NCBI RefSeq assembly: GCF_002310495.1
Contig: NZ_CP023344.1
Span: 1 to 64,000 of the forward strand
Source of the DNA: Nibricoccus aquaticus
GTDB taxonomy: Bacteria > Verrucomicrobiota > Verrucomicrobiia > Opitutales > Opitutaceae
Reading direction: 5' to 3'
Length of the DNA stretch: 64,000 nucleotides
The notes under the pieces were generated by a model. It was not told where the DNA came from. It was given only the letters and a program-made list of their open reading frames with translations, and made no database searches. Numbering within the stretch: position 1 is the stretch's first letter; the number at the start of each line of letters is the position of its first letter. Shown here piece by piece: positions 8,264-16,799 of this stretch. The position numbers were made by a program, and so were the translations under genes.

Positions 8264-9157
8264 TTAAAGCGGACGGTCGATAAAACGCTTGGTGAGATCG
8301 CCGTACGCATCGATGCGACGGTCGCGCAGGAACGGCCAGTGCGTGCGGGTCGTATCCACTTTCCCGAGCTCCACCGGGACGATGAGGACTTCCTCTTTAT
8401 CCACGCTGGCCTTCGCCAGAATCTGCCCGCTCGTGCCCGCGACGAAACTCTGGCCCCAGAACTCCAAGCCATCGCCACCAACGCTCTTAATCACCTCGTG
8501 GCCGATGCGGTTGATCGACGCGACGTAGCAACCATTCGCGACCGCGTGCGAACGCTGGATCGTCTCCCACGCGCCGTGCTGATTCACGCCGTACTCAGCC
8601 TTCTCCTTCGGATGCCAGCCAATCGCCGTCGGATAAAAAAGAATCTCCGCGCCCTGCATAGCCGTGAGGCGAGCGCCTTCGGGATACCACTGATCCCAGC
8701 AGATCAACACGCCTATCCGGCCGAACTTCGTATCCCACGCACGGAAACCCGTGTCGCCCGGCGTGAAGTAGAACTTCTCGTAGAACAGCGGATCATCCGG
8801 GATGTGCATCTTCCGGTAAATGCCGAGCAGCGAGCCGTCCGCATCGATAATGACCGCCGTGTTGTGATAAAGACCCGACGCCCGCTTCTCGAAGAGTGAC
8901 GCGATGATCACCACGCCATGCTTCTTCGCGATCTTCTGAAACGCCTTCGTGCTCGGCCCGGGGATCGGCTCTGCGAGTTTGAAATGCTCATGATCCTCGC
9001 TCTGGCAGAAATATTGCGAGCACAGCAGCTCCTGCGTGCAGATGATCTGAGCGCCCTGCTTCGCAGCCTTCTCGGCAAGCGCGATGGACTTTTTGAGGTT
9101 CTCCGCGGGATTCGCGGAGCAGGCGTGTTGAAGGAGACCGAGCGTGACTTTCGACAT
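8264..9157 (-). CDS. aguB: N-carbamoylputrescine amidase
   Basis: This nitrilase-superfamily amidohydrolase hydrolyses N-carbamoylputrescine to putrescine, CO2 and ammonia. The catalytic triad is visible: Glu 43 (CTQELLCSQ), Lys 116 (YRKMHIPDD) and Cys 153 (VLICWDQWYPE). The 297-residue length is normal for AguB. It is the first gene of the aguB-aguA pair and overlaps nothing upstream. The 109 bases between it and hisG hold no gene and no hairpin that I could find. Confidence 0.94.
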   Translation of the reverse strand: MSKVTLGLLQHACSANPAENLKKSIALAEKAAKQGAQIICTQELLCSQYFCQSEDHEHFKLAEPIPGPSTKAFQKIAKKHGVVIIASLFEKRASGLYHNTAVIIDADGSLLGIYRKMHIPDDPLFYEKFYFTPGDTGFRAWDTKFGRIGVLICWDQWYPEGARLTAMQGAEILFYPTAIGWHPKEKAEYGVNQHGAWETIQRSHAVANGCYVASINRIGHEVIKSVGGDGLEFWGQSFVAGTSGQILAKASVDKEEVLIVPVELGKVDTTRTHWPFLRDRRIDAYGDLTKRFIDRPL

Positions 9158-9266
9158 GAGAGTTTTGGTTTAGCGACCGCGTCGACACGCGACTCGGTCA
9201 GAGAGCATTCGCACAACAAACAAACCAGCCGTGCAGACTACGAACGAACGCAGCCCGCGCGCTTTT

Positions 9267-10169
9267 TCAATAGACGACCTTGTTCAGTGGATATTCCACG
9301 ATGCCCTCGGCGCCGAGCGACTTGAGCTGCGGAATGATTTCGCGGACGACGCTTTCGTCGATGATCGTCTCGAGCGCGATCCAGTCCGGATTGCTGAGCT
9401 GCGAGACGGTCGGATTACGCAGCGACGGCAACTTGCTGATTACGGACTCGAGCGCCGCCTTCGGAAGATTCAGTTTCAGGCCGACCTTCGAGTGCGCCTC
9501 CAGCGCACCAACGAGCAGCAGCGCGATGGTCTCGATTTTTTTGCGCTTCGCCGGATTCGCCCAGCTCGCCTTGTTGGCGATCAGCTTGGTGTTCGTGTAG
9601 AGGAGCGTCTCGACGATCCGGAGTTTGTTCGCGCGCAGCGACGACCCCGTCTCAGTGATATCCACGATCGCATCGACGAGATCGGGAACTTTGACCTCCG
9701 TAGCGCCCCAAGAAAATTCGATGTCGGCCACAACGCCCTTTTCGGCGAAGAAGCGCTTGGTCGTGTTCATCAACTCCGTCGCGACACGTTTGCCCGCGAG
9801 ATCCTTGATGGTTTTGACCGGCGATGATTCCGGTACGCACAGCACCCAGCGCGACTTGAGCGTGGATGCCTTGCTGTAGATCAGATCGCATACCTCAACC
9901 ACGTCGGAGTTGTTTTCGAGAACCCAGTCCTGGCCGGTCAGCCCGCAGTCGAAAAACCCATGCTCCACGTAACGGCTCACTTCTTGGGCACGCACGAAAC
10001 GTCCATCCAGCTCCGGGTCGTCGATAGACGGTTTGTAGGAGCGCGAACTCGTGGTGATTTTCCAACCTGCCTTGGCGAACAGGTTTTTCGTGGACTCCTC
10101 GAGGCTGCCCTTCGGCAGTCCGAGCATCAGAAGCGGCGTTTGATCAGACACAGCGGCCAAGGCACACAC
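9267..10169 (-). CDS. hisG: ATP phosphoribosyltransferase (long form)
   Basis: HisG catalyses the first step of histidine synthesis, joining ATP and PRPP. The 300-residue protein begins with the HisG motif [14 protein letters not shown], contains [10 protein letters not shown], and the PRPP-binding loop [18 protein letters not shown]. The last ~75 residues form a HisG_C-type regulatory domain, so this is the long, HisZ-independent form subject to histidine feedback. Two in-frame GTG codons are possible starts (10169 and 10151); neither has a clear ribosome binding site. No other his gene is nearby. Confidence 0.95.
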   Translation of the reverse strand: MCALAAVSDQTPLLMLGLPKGSLEESTKNLFAKAGWKITTSSRSYKPSIDDPELDGRFVRAQEVSRYVEHGFFDCGLTGQDWVLENNSDVVEVCDLIYSKASTLKSRWVLCVPESSPVKTIKDLAGKRVATELMNTTKRFFAEKGVVADIEFSWGATEVKVPDLVDAIVDITETGSSLRANKLRIVETLLYTNTKLIANKASWANPAKRKKIETIALLLVGALEAHSKVGLKLNLPKAALESVISKLPSLRNPTVSQLSNPDWIALETIIDESVVREIIPQLKSLGAEGIVEYPLNKVVY

Positions 10170-10275
10170 CGCTCACTTCTGCTTCAAGTCTATTTCACGC
10201 CGTGACCTGCCCGTCACCCAACAGGACAAAAAGTGCACTTCAGTTATATCACTCCTCGCCGATAGTTTGTTTGGC

Positions 10276-10319
10276 TTTTTACAACTTTCCTTTGACAGGA
10301 GGTCTGTCAGTTGTAAAAA
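10276..10319. promoter_or_regulatory. Long inverted repeat with nested hairpin between hisG and a response regulator
   Basis: Arms TTTTTACAACT (10276-10286) and AGTTGTAAAAA (10309-10319) are perfect 11-bp inverted copies. Nested between them is TGACAG (10293-10298)/CTGTCA (10304-10309) with loop GAGGT. The inner segment contains TTGACA, a consensus -35, and AGGAGGT, a textbook anti-16S sequence, although no usable start codon follows. It lies 31 bases before the response regulator ATG. It could be an operator, a structured leader or a terminator for the minus strand. Confidence 0.6.
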
Positions 10320-10350
10320 ACCCAAAGCGCTTTAAGCAGCGCCACACTTT

Positions 10351-11145
10351 ATGCGATCCGCTCCAAAGCCCCTGATCCTGATAGTGGAAGACGAGGAGGA
10401 ACTGGCCAAACTCATCACCATCCACCTCGAAGAAGCCGGCATGCAAACCCAGTGGTACAACCGCTGCGCCCTTGCCGCCCGCTTCCTCAAGAAGAACTTC
10501 GCCAACCTCCTGCTCCTCGACGTCAACCTCCCGGACCAGTCAGGCTTCCAGCTCCTCGATGAACTGAAGAAGGGCGACATCTCCATCCCCACCATCTTCG
10601 TCACCGGTAACGCCCTTGAGACGAATAAAATTCGCGGCCTCGATATGGGCGGTGACGACTACATCACCAAACCCTTCAGTTACCCCGAACTCGTCGCCCG
10701 CATCCGCGCAGTCCTCCGCCGCGCCGAATCGATGGCCGATCTCAACGTCACCAAAAACGCCAAGATCAGCGACGAGGCTTTCGACTTCTGCGGCGCCAAG
10801 GTCACGCCCATCCGCCTCGAAATCGAGTTCCCAAATAAAGTCGTCACCAAGATCGGCCGCAAGGAACTCGGCATCCTCTCCTACCTGAATCAAAACCAAG
10901 GCGTTGTCATCACGCGCAAGGCCCTGATTCACTCGGTCTGGGGCATCCACGCCGACGTGAAAAGCCGCTCCCTCGACCAGTACATCGTCAAGGTCCGCGA
11001 ACTCTTCCGCGCCAACGGCCTCAACCTCGACTCCTTCCGCACCGTTCACAGCGTCGGCTACATCTTCGACCCACAGGGCGTCTCTCAAGAAGGCCGCGAA
11101 GAAATCGCCGCACGGCAAACGAATCCGCCCATGGCGAAGAAGTAA
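10351..11145 (+). CDS. OmpR-family response regulator
   Basis: The 264-residue protein has an N-terminal receiver domain with acidic pocket VEDEEE, phospho-acceptor Asp 57 (LLLLDVNLPDQSG), Thr 85 and Lys 107 (ITKPFS). A C-terminal winged-helix DNA-binding domain follows (RKELGILSYLNQ ... SRSLDQYIVKVRELF ... HSVGYIF). It is a DNA-binding regulator with no kinase beside it, an orphan in this window. A large inverted repeat just upstream may be its operator. A strong terminator follows. Confidence 0.92.
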   Translation: MRSAPKPLILIVEDEEELAKLITIHLEEAGMQTQWYNRCALAARFLKKNFANLLLLDVNLPDQSGFQLLDELKKGDISIPTIFVTGNALETNKIRGLDMGGDDYITKPFSYPELVARIRAVLRRAESMADLNVTKNAKISDEAFDFCGAKVTPIRLEIEFPNKVVTKIGRKELGILSYLNQNQGVVITRKALIHSVWGIHADVKSRSLDQYIVKVRELFRANGLNLDSFRTVHSVGYIFDPQGVSQEGREEIAARQTNPPMAKK

Positions 11146-11190
11146 TCCGCGACGCCAGCAGCTTCGCGTTTCGTTCCAAGCTCATTCCAA

Positions 11191-11216
11191 GGCCGCGTCA
11201 TCCACGCGGCCTTTTT
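11191..11216 (+). terminator. Intrinsic terminator of the response regulator gene
   Basis: An 8-bp GC-rich stem GGCCGCGT/ACGCGGCC with loop CATCC is followed by TTTTT. The 3' flank closely resembles the dnaA terminator (CGCGGC, T run, CATGCC). Confidence 0.87.
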
Positions 11217-11274
11217 CATGCCCAGCCACAAGCGTTCAACCCAACGGCACAAACACATCAACCACACGCCCGGC

Positions 11275-12159
11275 TTAGAACAACTCACCCTGCCCACCAT
11301 AACGCTTCTGTGCTTCTGCCAGCGTCGATTTCATCTCCATCTCTTCGAGCGTGCGCAGCAACTCATCGGTCCGCACCGCCGTCTTCTCCGCCGCCACGGT
11401 CGGCAGCGCCAGATTGAGCGTCGTCAGTTTCAGATTCATCCGCAGTCGCTCGGCCTCTGCCACCACGACTTCGCGAAACCGGTCCGGCTTCAACTCCCCC
11501 GCCCGCGCGATCACGCCTTCGAGCGATCCGCAAAGCTCCAACCACTTCACCGCCGTCTTCGGCCCCACGCCGTTGAGTCCTGGAATGTTATCCGATGTGT
11601 CCCCAACCAGCGCCAGATACTCGGCGATTTGGCTCGGCGGCACGCCAAACTTCTCCACCACACCCACCACATCAAGCAGCCGCCAGCCCAGCTTCGGATT
11701 CGCCGTCGGCGGCGGCAGCATGATCTTGATACGCTCATTCACGATCTGTGCGAAATCCTTGTCCGAGCTCACAATAATCACGTCGTGCCCGGCCTTCGCC
11801 AACGCGACCGCTTGCGACGCCAGTAAATCATCCGACTCCACGCCATCCTGCTCGATTCCGACGAGGCCCATCGCCCGCGTCAGCGACTTGATGAGCGGCA
11901 GTTGTTTCACCAGCGGCTCTGGCATCTCCGCGCGCTGCGCCTTGTATTCAGGATGCAACGCCAGCCGGTCCTGCGAACCACCGAGATCGAAAAACACCAG
12001 CGTCGCCTCCGGCCGCTCCATGTCGTTCAGCTTCCACAACGACTTCACCCATCCATGCAGTGCGCCCGTGGGAAAACCGTCTGCGCGCGTCAGCTCCGGC
12101 AACGCGTGAAAGCAGCGATAAGCGAGGTTGAACCCATCGACCAGGAGCCATTTTGCCAT
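11275..12159 (-). CDS. FEN-like 5'-3' exonuclease (PolI 5'-nuclease type)
   Basis: A stand-alone 294-residue flap-type nuclease related to the 5'-nuclease domain of DNA polymerase I. The N-terminal metal site includes LLVDGFNLAYR; VESDDLLAS and VSSDKDFAQIV supply further acidic residues. The helix-three-turn-helix DNA-binding segment is DTSDNIPGLNGVGPKTA. I chose the ATG at 12159 (MAKWLLVDG) because the motif normally begins within ten residues of the start and GGAG precedes it. The family processes RNA primers or flaps. It converges with the response regulator gene. Confidence 0.9.
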   Translation of the reverse strand: MAKWLLVDGFNLAYRCFHALPELTRADGFPTGALHGWVKSLWKLNDMERPEATLVFFDLGGSQDRLALHPEYKAQRAEMPEPLVKQLPLIKSLTRAMGLVGIEQDGVESDDLLASQAVALAKAGHDVIIVSSDKDFAQIVNERIKIMLPPPTANPKLGWRLLDVVGVVEKFGVPPSQIAEYLALVGDTSDNIPGLNGVGPKTAVKWLELCGSLEGVIARAGELKPDRFREVVVAEAERLRMNLKLTTLNLALPTVAAEKTAVRTDELLRTLEEMEMKSTLAEAQKRYGGQGELF

Positions 12160-12253
12160 GATCTCCGCAGCCAACCTTTCGTCTCGTCCGGCGCAAACCT
12201 CAAAAAATCCTCAACTCATCCCCACCTCCCCATCGCTTTACTCACCTCTCTGT

Positions 12254-12282
12254 TTCCAGCCTTCCTGAGTTCCACATTCTTC
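12254..12282 (+). repeat. Dispersed TTCCAG..TTCCTGAGTTCCA repeat, copy 1
   Basis: This 29-base segment matches 24 of 29 positions at 63966-63994 and is related to 14168-14191. It lies between the exonuclease and NUDIX genes, just before the NUDIX start. Confidence 0.55.
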
Positions 12283-12301
12283 TCTTAATTCTTCACTGCC
12301 G

Positions 12302-12844
12302 ATGTCCGCTCCCGCCATTCCCTACAAAATCGCCGTCCTCGTCTTCATCGAAAACGCCGCCGGCGAACACCTGCTGCTCCTCCGCGCCAAGCCGCCGAAT
12401 CTCGGTGTCTGGAGCCCCATCGGCGGCAAACTCGAAACCGCCACCGGCGAATCCCCCTACGAATGCGCCGTCCGCGAGACGTACGAGGAAACCGGGCACG
12501 CCATAACCATCGCCGACCTCCACCTCTTCGGCATGATCGCCGAGCGTGCCTACGAGGGCGAAAGCCACTGGCTGCTCTTCCTCTTCCGCTGCCGCAAACC
12601 CATCGCCGCGCTCCCGCCCGAGATGCACGAGGGCCGCTTCGGCTTCTTCACTCGAGCCCAGATCGACGAAATCCCGCTTCCCGCCACCGACCGCACCGCC
12701 CTCTGGCCGATCTACGACAAACACAGCGACCGTTTCGTCGCCTTCCGCGCCAACTGCGATCCCGCTCAGCCACTCAAAATCGAAATAGAAGAAATCATCC
12801 CCACGCCTTCGTTTACCAATCGATCCGGTCCCGCCGCGTCATGA
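12302..12844 (+). CDS. NUDIX hydrolase
   Basis: The 180-residue protein carries a Nudix box ending ESPYECAVRETYEETGH, with the REtyEEtG core that binds the metal and pyrophosphate. The stretch GGKLETATGE has about two extra residues between the first Gly and Glu compared with the consensus GX5E. The region around VWSPIGGK and FFTRAQIDEIPLP fits a nucleotide-sugar or NTP pyrophosphohydrolase. Substrate cannot be read from sequence. It is divergent from the exonuclease gene and probably monocistronic. Confidence 0.9.
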   Translation: MSAPAIPYKIAVLVFIENAAGEHLLLLRAKPPNLGVWSPIGGKLETATGESPYECAVRETYEETGHAITIADLHLFGMIAERAYEGESHWLLFLFRCRKPIAALPPEMHEGRFGFFTRAQIDEIPLPATDRTALWPIYDKHSDRFVAFRANCDPAQPLKIEIEEIIPTPSFTNRSGPAAS

Positions 12845-12993
12845 ACTGTCCGCATAGCACCCGATGAAATTCATCACACCTGTAAGCTCCGCTTCAGCAC
12901 GCCACTTCCGACCCGTCCGCCGGGGACAATTCACTTGATTTATCCCCCCACCGACAAAAACTCCGCCTTTTGAACCCATTACCCACTTCGCCT

Positions 12994-14097
12994 GTGAGTA
13001 CCCAATCAACTGCCACCACCGATAAAAAGGACGCCGTCTCCACGAGCCGCAGCGCTCCAATCAACGCCAAGCTCAACGCCGAAGAGCGCATCGAGCTCTA
13101 CCGGAAAATGGTGCGCATCCGCCGCTTTGAAGAGCGCAGTCTCCGCTCTTATCAGGCCAAAAATAGCGCCGGCGGCACCAACATCGGCGGGTTCCTCCAT
13201 CTCTACATCGGCCAGGAAGCCGTCGCCGTCGGCTGCTGCTCGCTGATGGGCAAGAACGACCACGTCATCACCGCGTATCGCGATCACGGGCACGCCATCG
13301 CCGTCGGCATGGACACCAAGCCCCTCATGGCCGAGCTCTACGGCAAGATCACCGGTTGCTCCAAGGGCAAGGGCGGCTCGATGCACTACTTCGATCCATC
13401 GCGTAACTACTGGGGCGGCCACGGCATCGTCGGTGGACAAATCCCCCTCGGCACCGGCCTCGCCTACGCTGTGAAATACAAGGGCCTCAAAGGCGCTGCC
13501 ATGGCGTTCATGGGCGACGGCGCGGTCAACCAAGGCGCTGTCCACGAAGCCTACAATCTCGCCGCCCTCTGGAACCTCCCCGTCATCTTCGTCATCGAAA
13601 ACAACGGCTACTCCATGGGCACCAGCCAGGCCCGCTCCTCCGCCGGTGAACTCGCCCGCCGCGCCGACGCCTACGACATGGCGTGGGACGTCATCAACGG
13701 CCACGACCTCTACGAAGTCCGCGACAAGATGGATACCCTCCTCACCCGCGCCCGCGAGCAATCGCTCCCCGCCGTCGTCGAGATCAAGACCTACCGTTAC
13801 CGCGGCCACTCCGTCGCCGATCCCGACAAGACCTACCGCAACAAAACCGAGATCGAGGAGTACCAGCGCACGAAAGATCCGATCACGCTATTCCAGGAAA
13901 TGCTCGTCGCTGAAAACGTCCTCACTCCCGAGCTCATCGAGAAGATCAACACCGAGGCCCGTGCCGAGGCCGATCAAGCCGCCGACTTCGCCGACGCCAG
14001 CCCGTATCCGACCGTCGAAGACATCCAAAAGGATGTTTACTGGGAGATCGACAATCCCTCCGAGCGCAAATCCCAAGGCCGCCTCTTCTTCGACTAA
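12994..14097 (+). CDS. pdhA: Pyruvate dehydrogenase E1 component, alpha subunit
   Basis: This is the thiamine-diphosphate-dependent E1 alpha subunit, which with E1 beta decarboxylates pyruvate and acetylates E2. The thiamine-binding motif runs from GDGAVNQGAVHEAYN to IENN (about residues 174-204), and the phosphorylation-loop region YRYRGHSVADPDKTYR is present. I chose the GTG at 12994 (367 residues); an in-frame TTG at 12970 is possible. It heads an E1alpha-E1beta-E2 operon. The E3 (lipoamide dehydrogenase) gene is not in the window. Confidence 0.95.
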   Translation: MSTQSTATTDKKDAVSTSRSAPINAKLNAEERIELYRKMVRIRRFEERSLRSYQAKNSAGGTNIGGFLHLYIGQEAVAVGCCSLMGKNDHVITAYRDHGHAIAVGMDTKPLMAELYGKITGCSKGKGGSMHYFDPSRNYWGGHGIVGGQIPLGTGLAYAVKYKGLKGAAMAFMGDGAVNQGAVHEAYNLAALWNLPVIFVIENNGYSMGTSQARSSAGELARRADAYDMAWDVINGHDLYEVRDKMDTLLTRAREQSLPAVVEIKTYRYRGHSVADPDKTYRNKTEIEEYQRTKDPITLFQEMLVAENVLTPELIEKINTEARAEADQAADFADASPYPTVEDIQKDVYWEIDNPSERKSQGRLFFD

Positions 14098-14113
14098 AAA
14101 TCTTCTTCCGAAA

Positions 14114-14191
14114 TGCGGAAAACTGGAAATCAGGAACCTGAACTTAGACTTCTTTTCCTCCTGCCGATTCCAGCCTTCCAGCTTTCCACAT
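14114..14191 (+). repeat. Imperfect inverted repeat in the pdhA-pdhB spacer
   Basis: GGAAAACTGGAA (14117-14128) pairs with TTCCAGCTTTCC (14176-14187) with one mismatch. The right half (14168-14191) belongs to the same dispersed family as 12254-12282 and 63966-63994. It is likely a decayed copy of a hairpin repeat. Confidence 0.5.
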
Positions 14192-14214
14192 AAAATTTTC
14201 CGCCTCCCGCTCCC

Positions 14215-15192
14215 ATGCCACAGATCACTTACCGCGAAGCCATCCGCCACGCCCTCGCCGACGAACTCACCCGCGACGAAAACGTCGTCGTTCTCGGTGA
14301 AGAAGTCGCCAACTTCCACGGCGCCTACAAGGTCACAGAAGGCCTCCTCGAAAAATTCGGCCCCAAGCGCATCGTCGACACGCCCATCTCTGAAGCCGGT
14401 TTCATCGGCATGGGCGTCGGCGCCTCGATGCTCGGCATCCGCCCCGTCATGGAGCTGATGTTCTGGTCGTTCTACTCCGTCGCTTTCGACCAGATCCTCA
14501 ACAACGCCGCCAACGTCCGCTATATGTCCGGCGGCCAGATCTGCTGCCCCATCGTCATCCGCGGCCCCGCCAACGGCGGCACCAACGTAGGTGCCACCCA
14601 CTCGCACACCCCCGAGAACGTCCTCGCCAACCACCCCGGCGTGAAGGTCGTCGTCCCGTCCACCGCGTACGACGCCAAGGGCCTGCTCAAGTCCGCCATC
14701 CGCGACAACGACCCCGTCTTCTTCCTCGAGAACACCATCCTCTACGGCGAAAAGGGCGAAGTCCCCGACGAAGAATACCTCATCCCGCTCGGCAAGGCCG
14801 ACGTGAAACGCGAAGGCACCGACCTCACGATCGTCACCTACGGCCGCTCCGTCATCCACTCGCTCAAAGCCGCCGAGGTTCTCGAAAAAGAACACGACAT
14901 CTCCGTCGAGATCGTCGACCTCCGCACGATCCGTCCTTTGGACATCGATACCGTGCTCGCCTCGGTCAAGAAGACCAACCGCGTCCTCATCGTCGAAGAA
15001 CAAAAACCCTTCGCCAGTGTCGGCTCGCAACTCTCGCACATGATTCAGCGCGAAGCCTTCGATCATCTCGACGGCCCGATCCACCGCCTCGCCACTGTCG
15101 ATGCTCCCGCCATCTACAGCCCGCCGGTCGAAGTTGAGCAGCTGCCCAACCCCAACCGCATCATCAAAGCCGCCATCGAAGCGGTCGCCTAA
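14215..15192 (+). CDS. pdhB: Pyruvate dehydrogenase E1 component, beta subunit
   Basis: The 325-residue transketolase-like E1 beta subunit completes the E1 heterotetramer. Visible family segments are TYREAIRHALADEL, VLGEEVANFHGAYKVTEGL, the TPP-contact ISEAGFIGMGVGASM, and the C-terminal transketolase domain VEIVDLRTIRPLDIDTV ending with VEQLPNPNRIIKA. It starts 117 bases after pdhA, a spacer that contains an imperfect hairpin repeat, and precedes pdhC by 114 bases containing another dispersed repeat. Confidence 0.96.
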   Translation: MPQITYREAIRHALADELTRDENVVVLGEEVANFHGAYKVTEGLLEKFGPKRIVDTPISEAGFIGMGVGASMLGIRPVMELMFWSFYSVAFDQILNNAANVRYMSGGQICCPIVIRGPANGGTNVGATHSHTPENVLANHPGVKVVVPSTAYDAKGLLKSAIRDNDPVFFLENTILYGEKGEVPDEEYLIPLGKADVKREGTDLTIVTYGRSVIHSLKAAEVLEKEHDISVEIVDLRTIRPLDIDTVLASVKKTNRVLIVEEQKPFASVGSQLSHMIQREAFDHLDGPIHRLATVDAPAIYSPPVEVEQLPNPNRIIKAAIEAVA

Positions 15193-15237
15193 AAAATCCG
15201 ATCTCGATTCGCGAAGTCGCTAAGCTCACGAAAATCC

Positions 15238-15283
15238 TTCGCTCCGACCTTCGCCTCTTTGCGTCTTCGCGATTAACTTAACC
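15238..15283 (+). repeat. Dispersed leader repeat (TTCGCTCCGACCTT family), copy 1
   Basis: A 46-base segment shares TTCGCTCCGACCTT and the later TTTGCG/TTCGCGATT and TTAACC-like parts with 42817-42862. Both copies end within about 25 bases of a start codon, here that of pdhC. Confidence 0.6.
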
Positions 15284-15306
15284 TCCGTCCGCGTTAAACT
15301 CTCTCC

Positions 15307-16638
15307 ATGGCTCAAATCATCGAAATGCCCAAACTCAGCGACACCATGACGGTGGGCACGCTGGTCAAATGGCTCAAAAAAGAAGGCGACGTCATCACCG
15401 CAGGCACGATGCTCGCCGAGGTCGAAACCGATAAAGCCACGATGGAGCTCGAGTGCTTCTACGACGGCACGCTCCTGAAGATTTTCGCTCCCGCCGGCAC
15501 CCAGCTCGCCATCGGCGCCCCTCTTTGCGCCGTCGGAAAACCCGGCGAAAATGTCGAAGCTCCCGCTGGCAAACCCGCCTCTCCCGCAGCAGCCAAGGAA
15601 GAGCCCAAAAAAGACGCGCCCAAATCTGAGTCCGCTCCGGCCCCAGCCAAAGCCCCTGAGTCCGTACCACAGCCAGAGACAAAACCCGCCGCTGCCGCAC
15701 ACTCCGCCCCCGCTCGTGCAGACGGCGAACGCGTCAAAATCTCCCCCCTCGCGAAGAAGCTCGCCGCCGAAAAAGGCATCGATCCTTCCCGCGTCACCGG
15801 CTCCGGCCCCGGCGGCCGCATCGTCCGCGCCGACGTTCTCGCCGCCGAAAAATCGGGCTCCGCCAAAGCAGGCTCCGCAAAGCCCGCCGCCACTGGCGCT
15901 CCCTCCACCCCTTTCACCGGCGGCGCCGTTTCCCGCACCGGCCCGATTCAAGAAGAGCGCGCCGTGCCCGTTTCCAACATGCGCGCCGTCATCGCCAAGC
16001 GCATGGTCGAGTCCACGACCACGATTCCGTACATCTACGTCGATATCGAGATCGACGCCGAGCCACTCCTCGCCGTTCGCCAGCAACTCAACACCGGCCT
16101 CGAAAAGGAAGGCGTCAAACTCTCCGTCAACGACTTCGTCCTCAAAGCCTGCGCCGAAGCCCTCCGTCGCGTTCCCGCCGTCAACAGCTCGTGGGAAGGC
16201 AACCAGATCCGCTACTTCGGCGCCGCTCATGTCGCCTTCGCCGTAGCCCTCGACGACGGCCTCATCACACCCGTCGTGAAAGATGCCCACCAAAAGAGCG
16301 TCTTCCAGATCAGCATCGAGGCCAAAGCCCTCGGCAAAAAAGCCAAGGACAAGAAACTCGCACCAGCCGAATACACTGGCGGCACCTTCTGCGTCTCCAA
16401 CCTCGGCATGATGGGCATCCCGAAATTCACCGCCATTATCAACCCGCCCAACTCCGCGATCCTCGCGGTCGGCGCCGCCGTCGCCAAGCCCGTCATCAAA
16501 AACGGCCAGATCGTCTCCGGCCAGACCATGACCGTGACGCTCTCCGGCGACCACCGCGTCTTCGACGGCGCCGTCGGTGCCCAGTTCTTGAACGCGCTCA
16601 AAACGCTCATCGAAAGCCCCGCGCTCCTGCTCGTCTAA
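15307..16638 (+). CDS. pdhC: Dihydrolipoamide acetyltransferase (E2 of pyruvate dehydrogenase)
   Basis: E2 passes the acetyl group from E1 to CoA and forms the complex core. The 443-residue protein has one N-terminal lipoyl domain with lipoyl-lysine 43 (VETDKATMELE), an Ala/Pro/Lys-rich linker (about 80-140), a peripheral-subunit-binding domain (ISPLAKKLAAEKGIDPSRV), a second linker, and the catalytic domain with the HxxxDG motif (DHRVFDGAVG, His 416). It is last in the pdhA-pdhB-pdhC operon and is followed by a terminator. Confidence 0.97.
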   Translation: MAQIIEMPKLSDTMTVGTLVKWLKKEGDVITAGTMLAEVETDKATMELECFYDGTLLKIFAPAGTQLAIGAPLCAVGKPGENVEAPAGKPASPAAAKEEPKKDAPKSESAPAPAKAPESVPQPETKPAAAAHSAPARADGERVKISPLAKKLAAEKGIDPSRVTGSGPGGRIVRADVLAAEKSGSAKAGSAKPAATGAPSTPFTGGAVSRTGPIQEERAVPVSNMRAVIAKRMVESTTTIPYIYVDIEIDAEPLLAVRQQLNTGLEKEGVKLSVNDFVLKACAEALRRVPAVNSSWEGNQIRYFGAAHVAFAVALDDGLITPVVKDAHQKSVFQISIEAKALGKKAKDKKLAPAEYTGGTFCVSNLGMMGIPKFTAIINPPNSAILAVGAAVAKPVIKNGQIVSGQTMTVTLSGDHRVFDGAVGAQFLNALKTLIESPALLLV

Positions 16639-16667
16639 GTCGATACGCACTCGAATCATCCCTCACC

Positions 16668-16698
16668 AAGCGGCTCCCTCACCGGAGCCGCTTTTTTT
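16668..16698 (+). terminator. Intrinsic terminator of the pdh operon
   Basis: A 10-bp stem AAGCGGCTCC/GGAGCCGCTT with a six-base loop runs into a T7 tract, 30 bases after the pdhC stop. Confidence 0.9.
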
Positions 16699-16799
16699 GC
16701 GCCCGCCCCCACCCGCCTAGCGAACCTTTTACCCTCAAAACACCCCGCCCGTGCCGATAACTAAAGCCGGGCTTTCATGCCCGATTTTTCACTGCACGC

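Noticed and set aside
12863-12875. Short palindrome GATGAAATTCATC before pdhA as an operator
   Set aside because: Only 13 bases, single copy and no promoter elements to anchor it; chance cannot be excluded.
13888-15084. 398-codon minus-strand frame opposite pdhA/pdhB
   Set aside because: Acidic shadow of pdhB with no recognisable domain.
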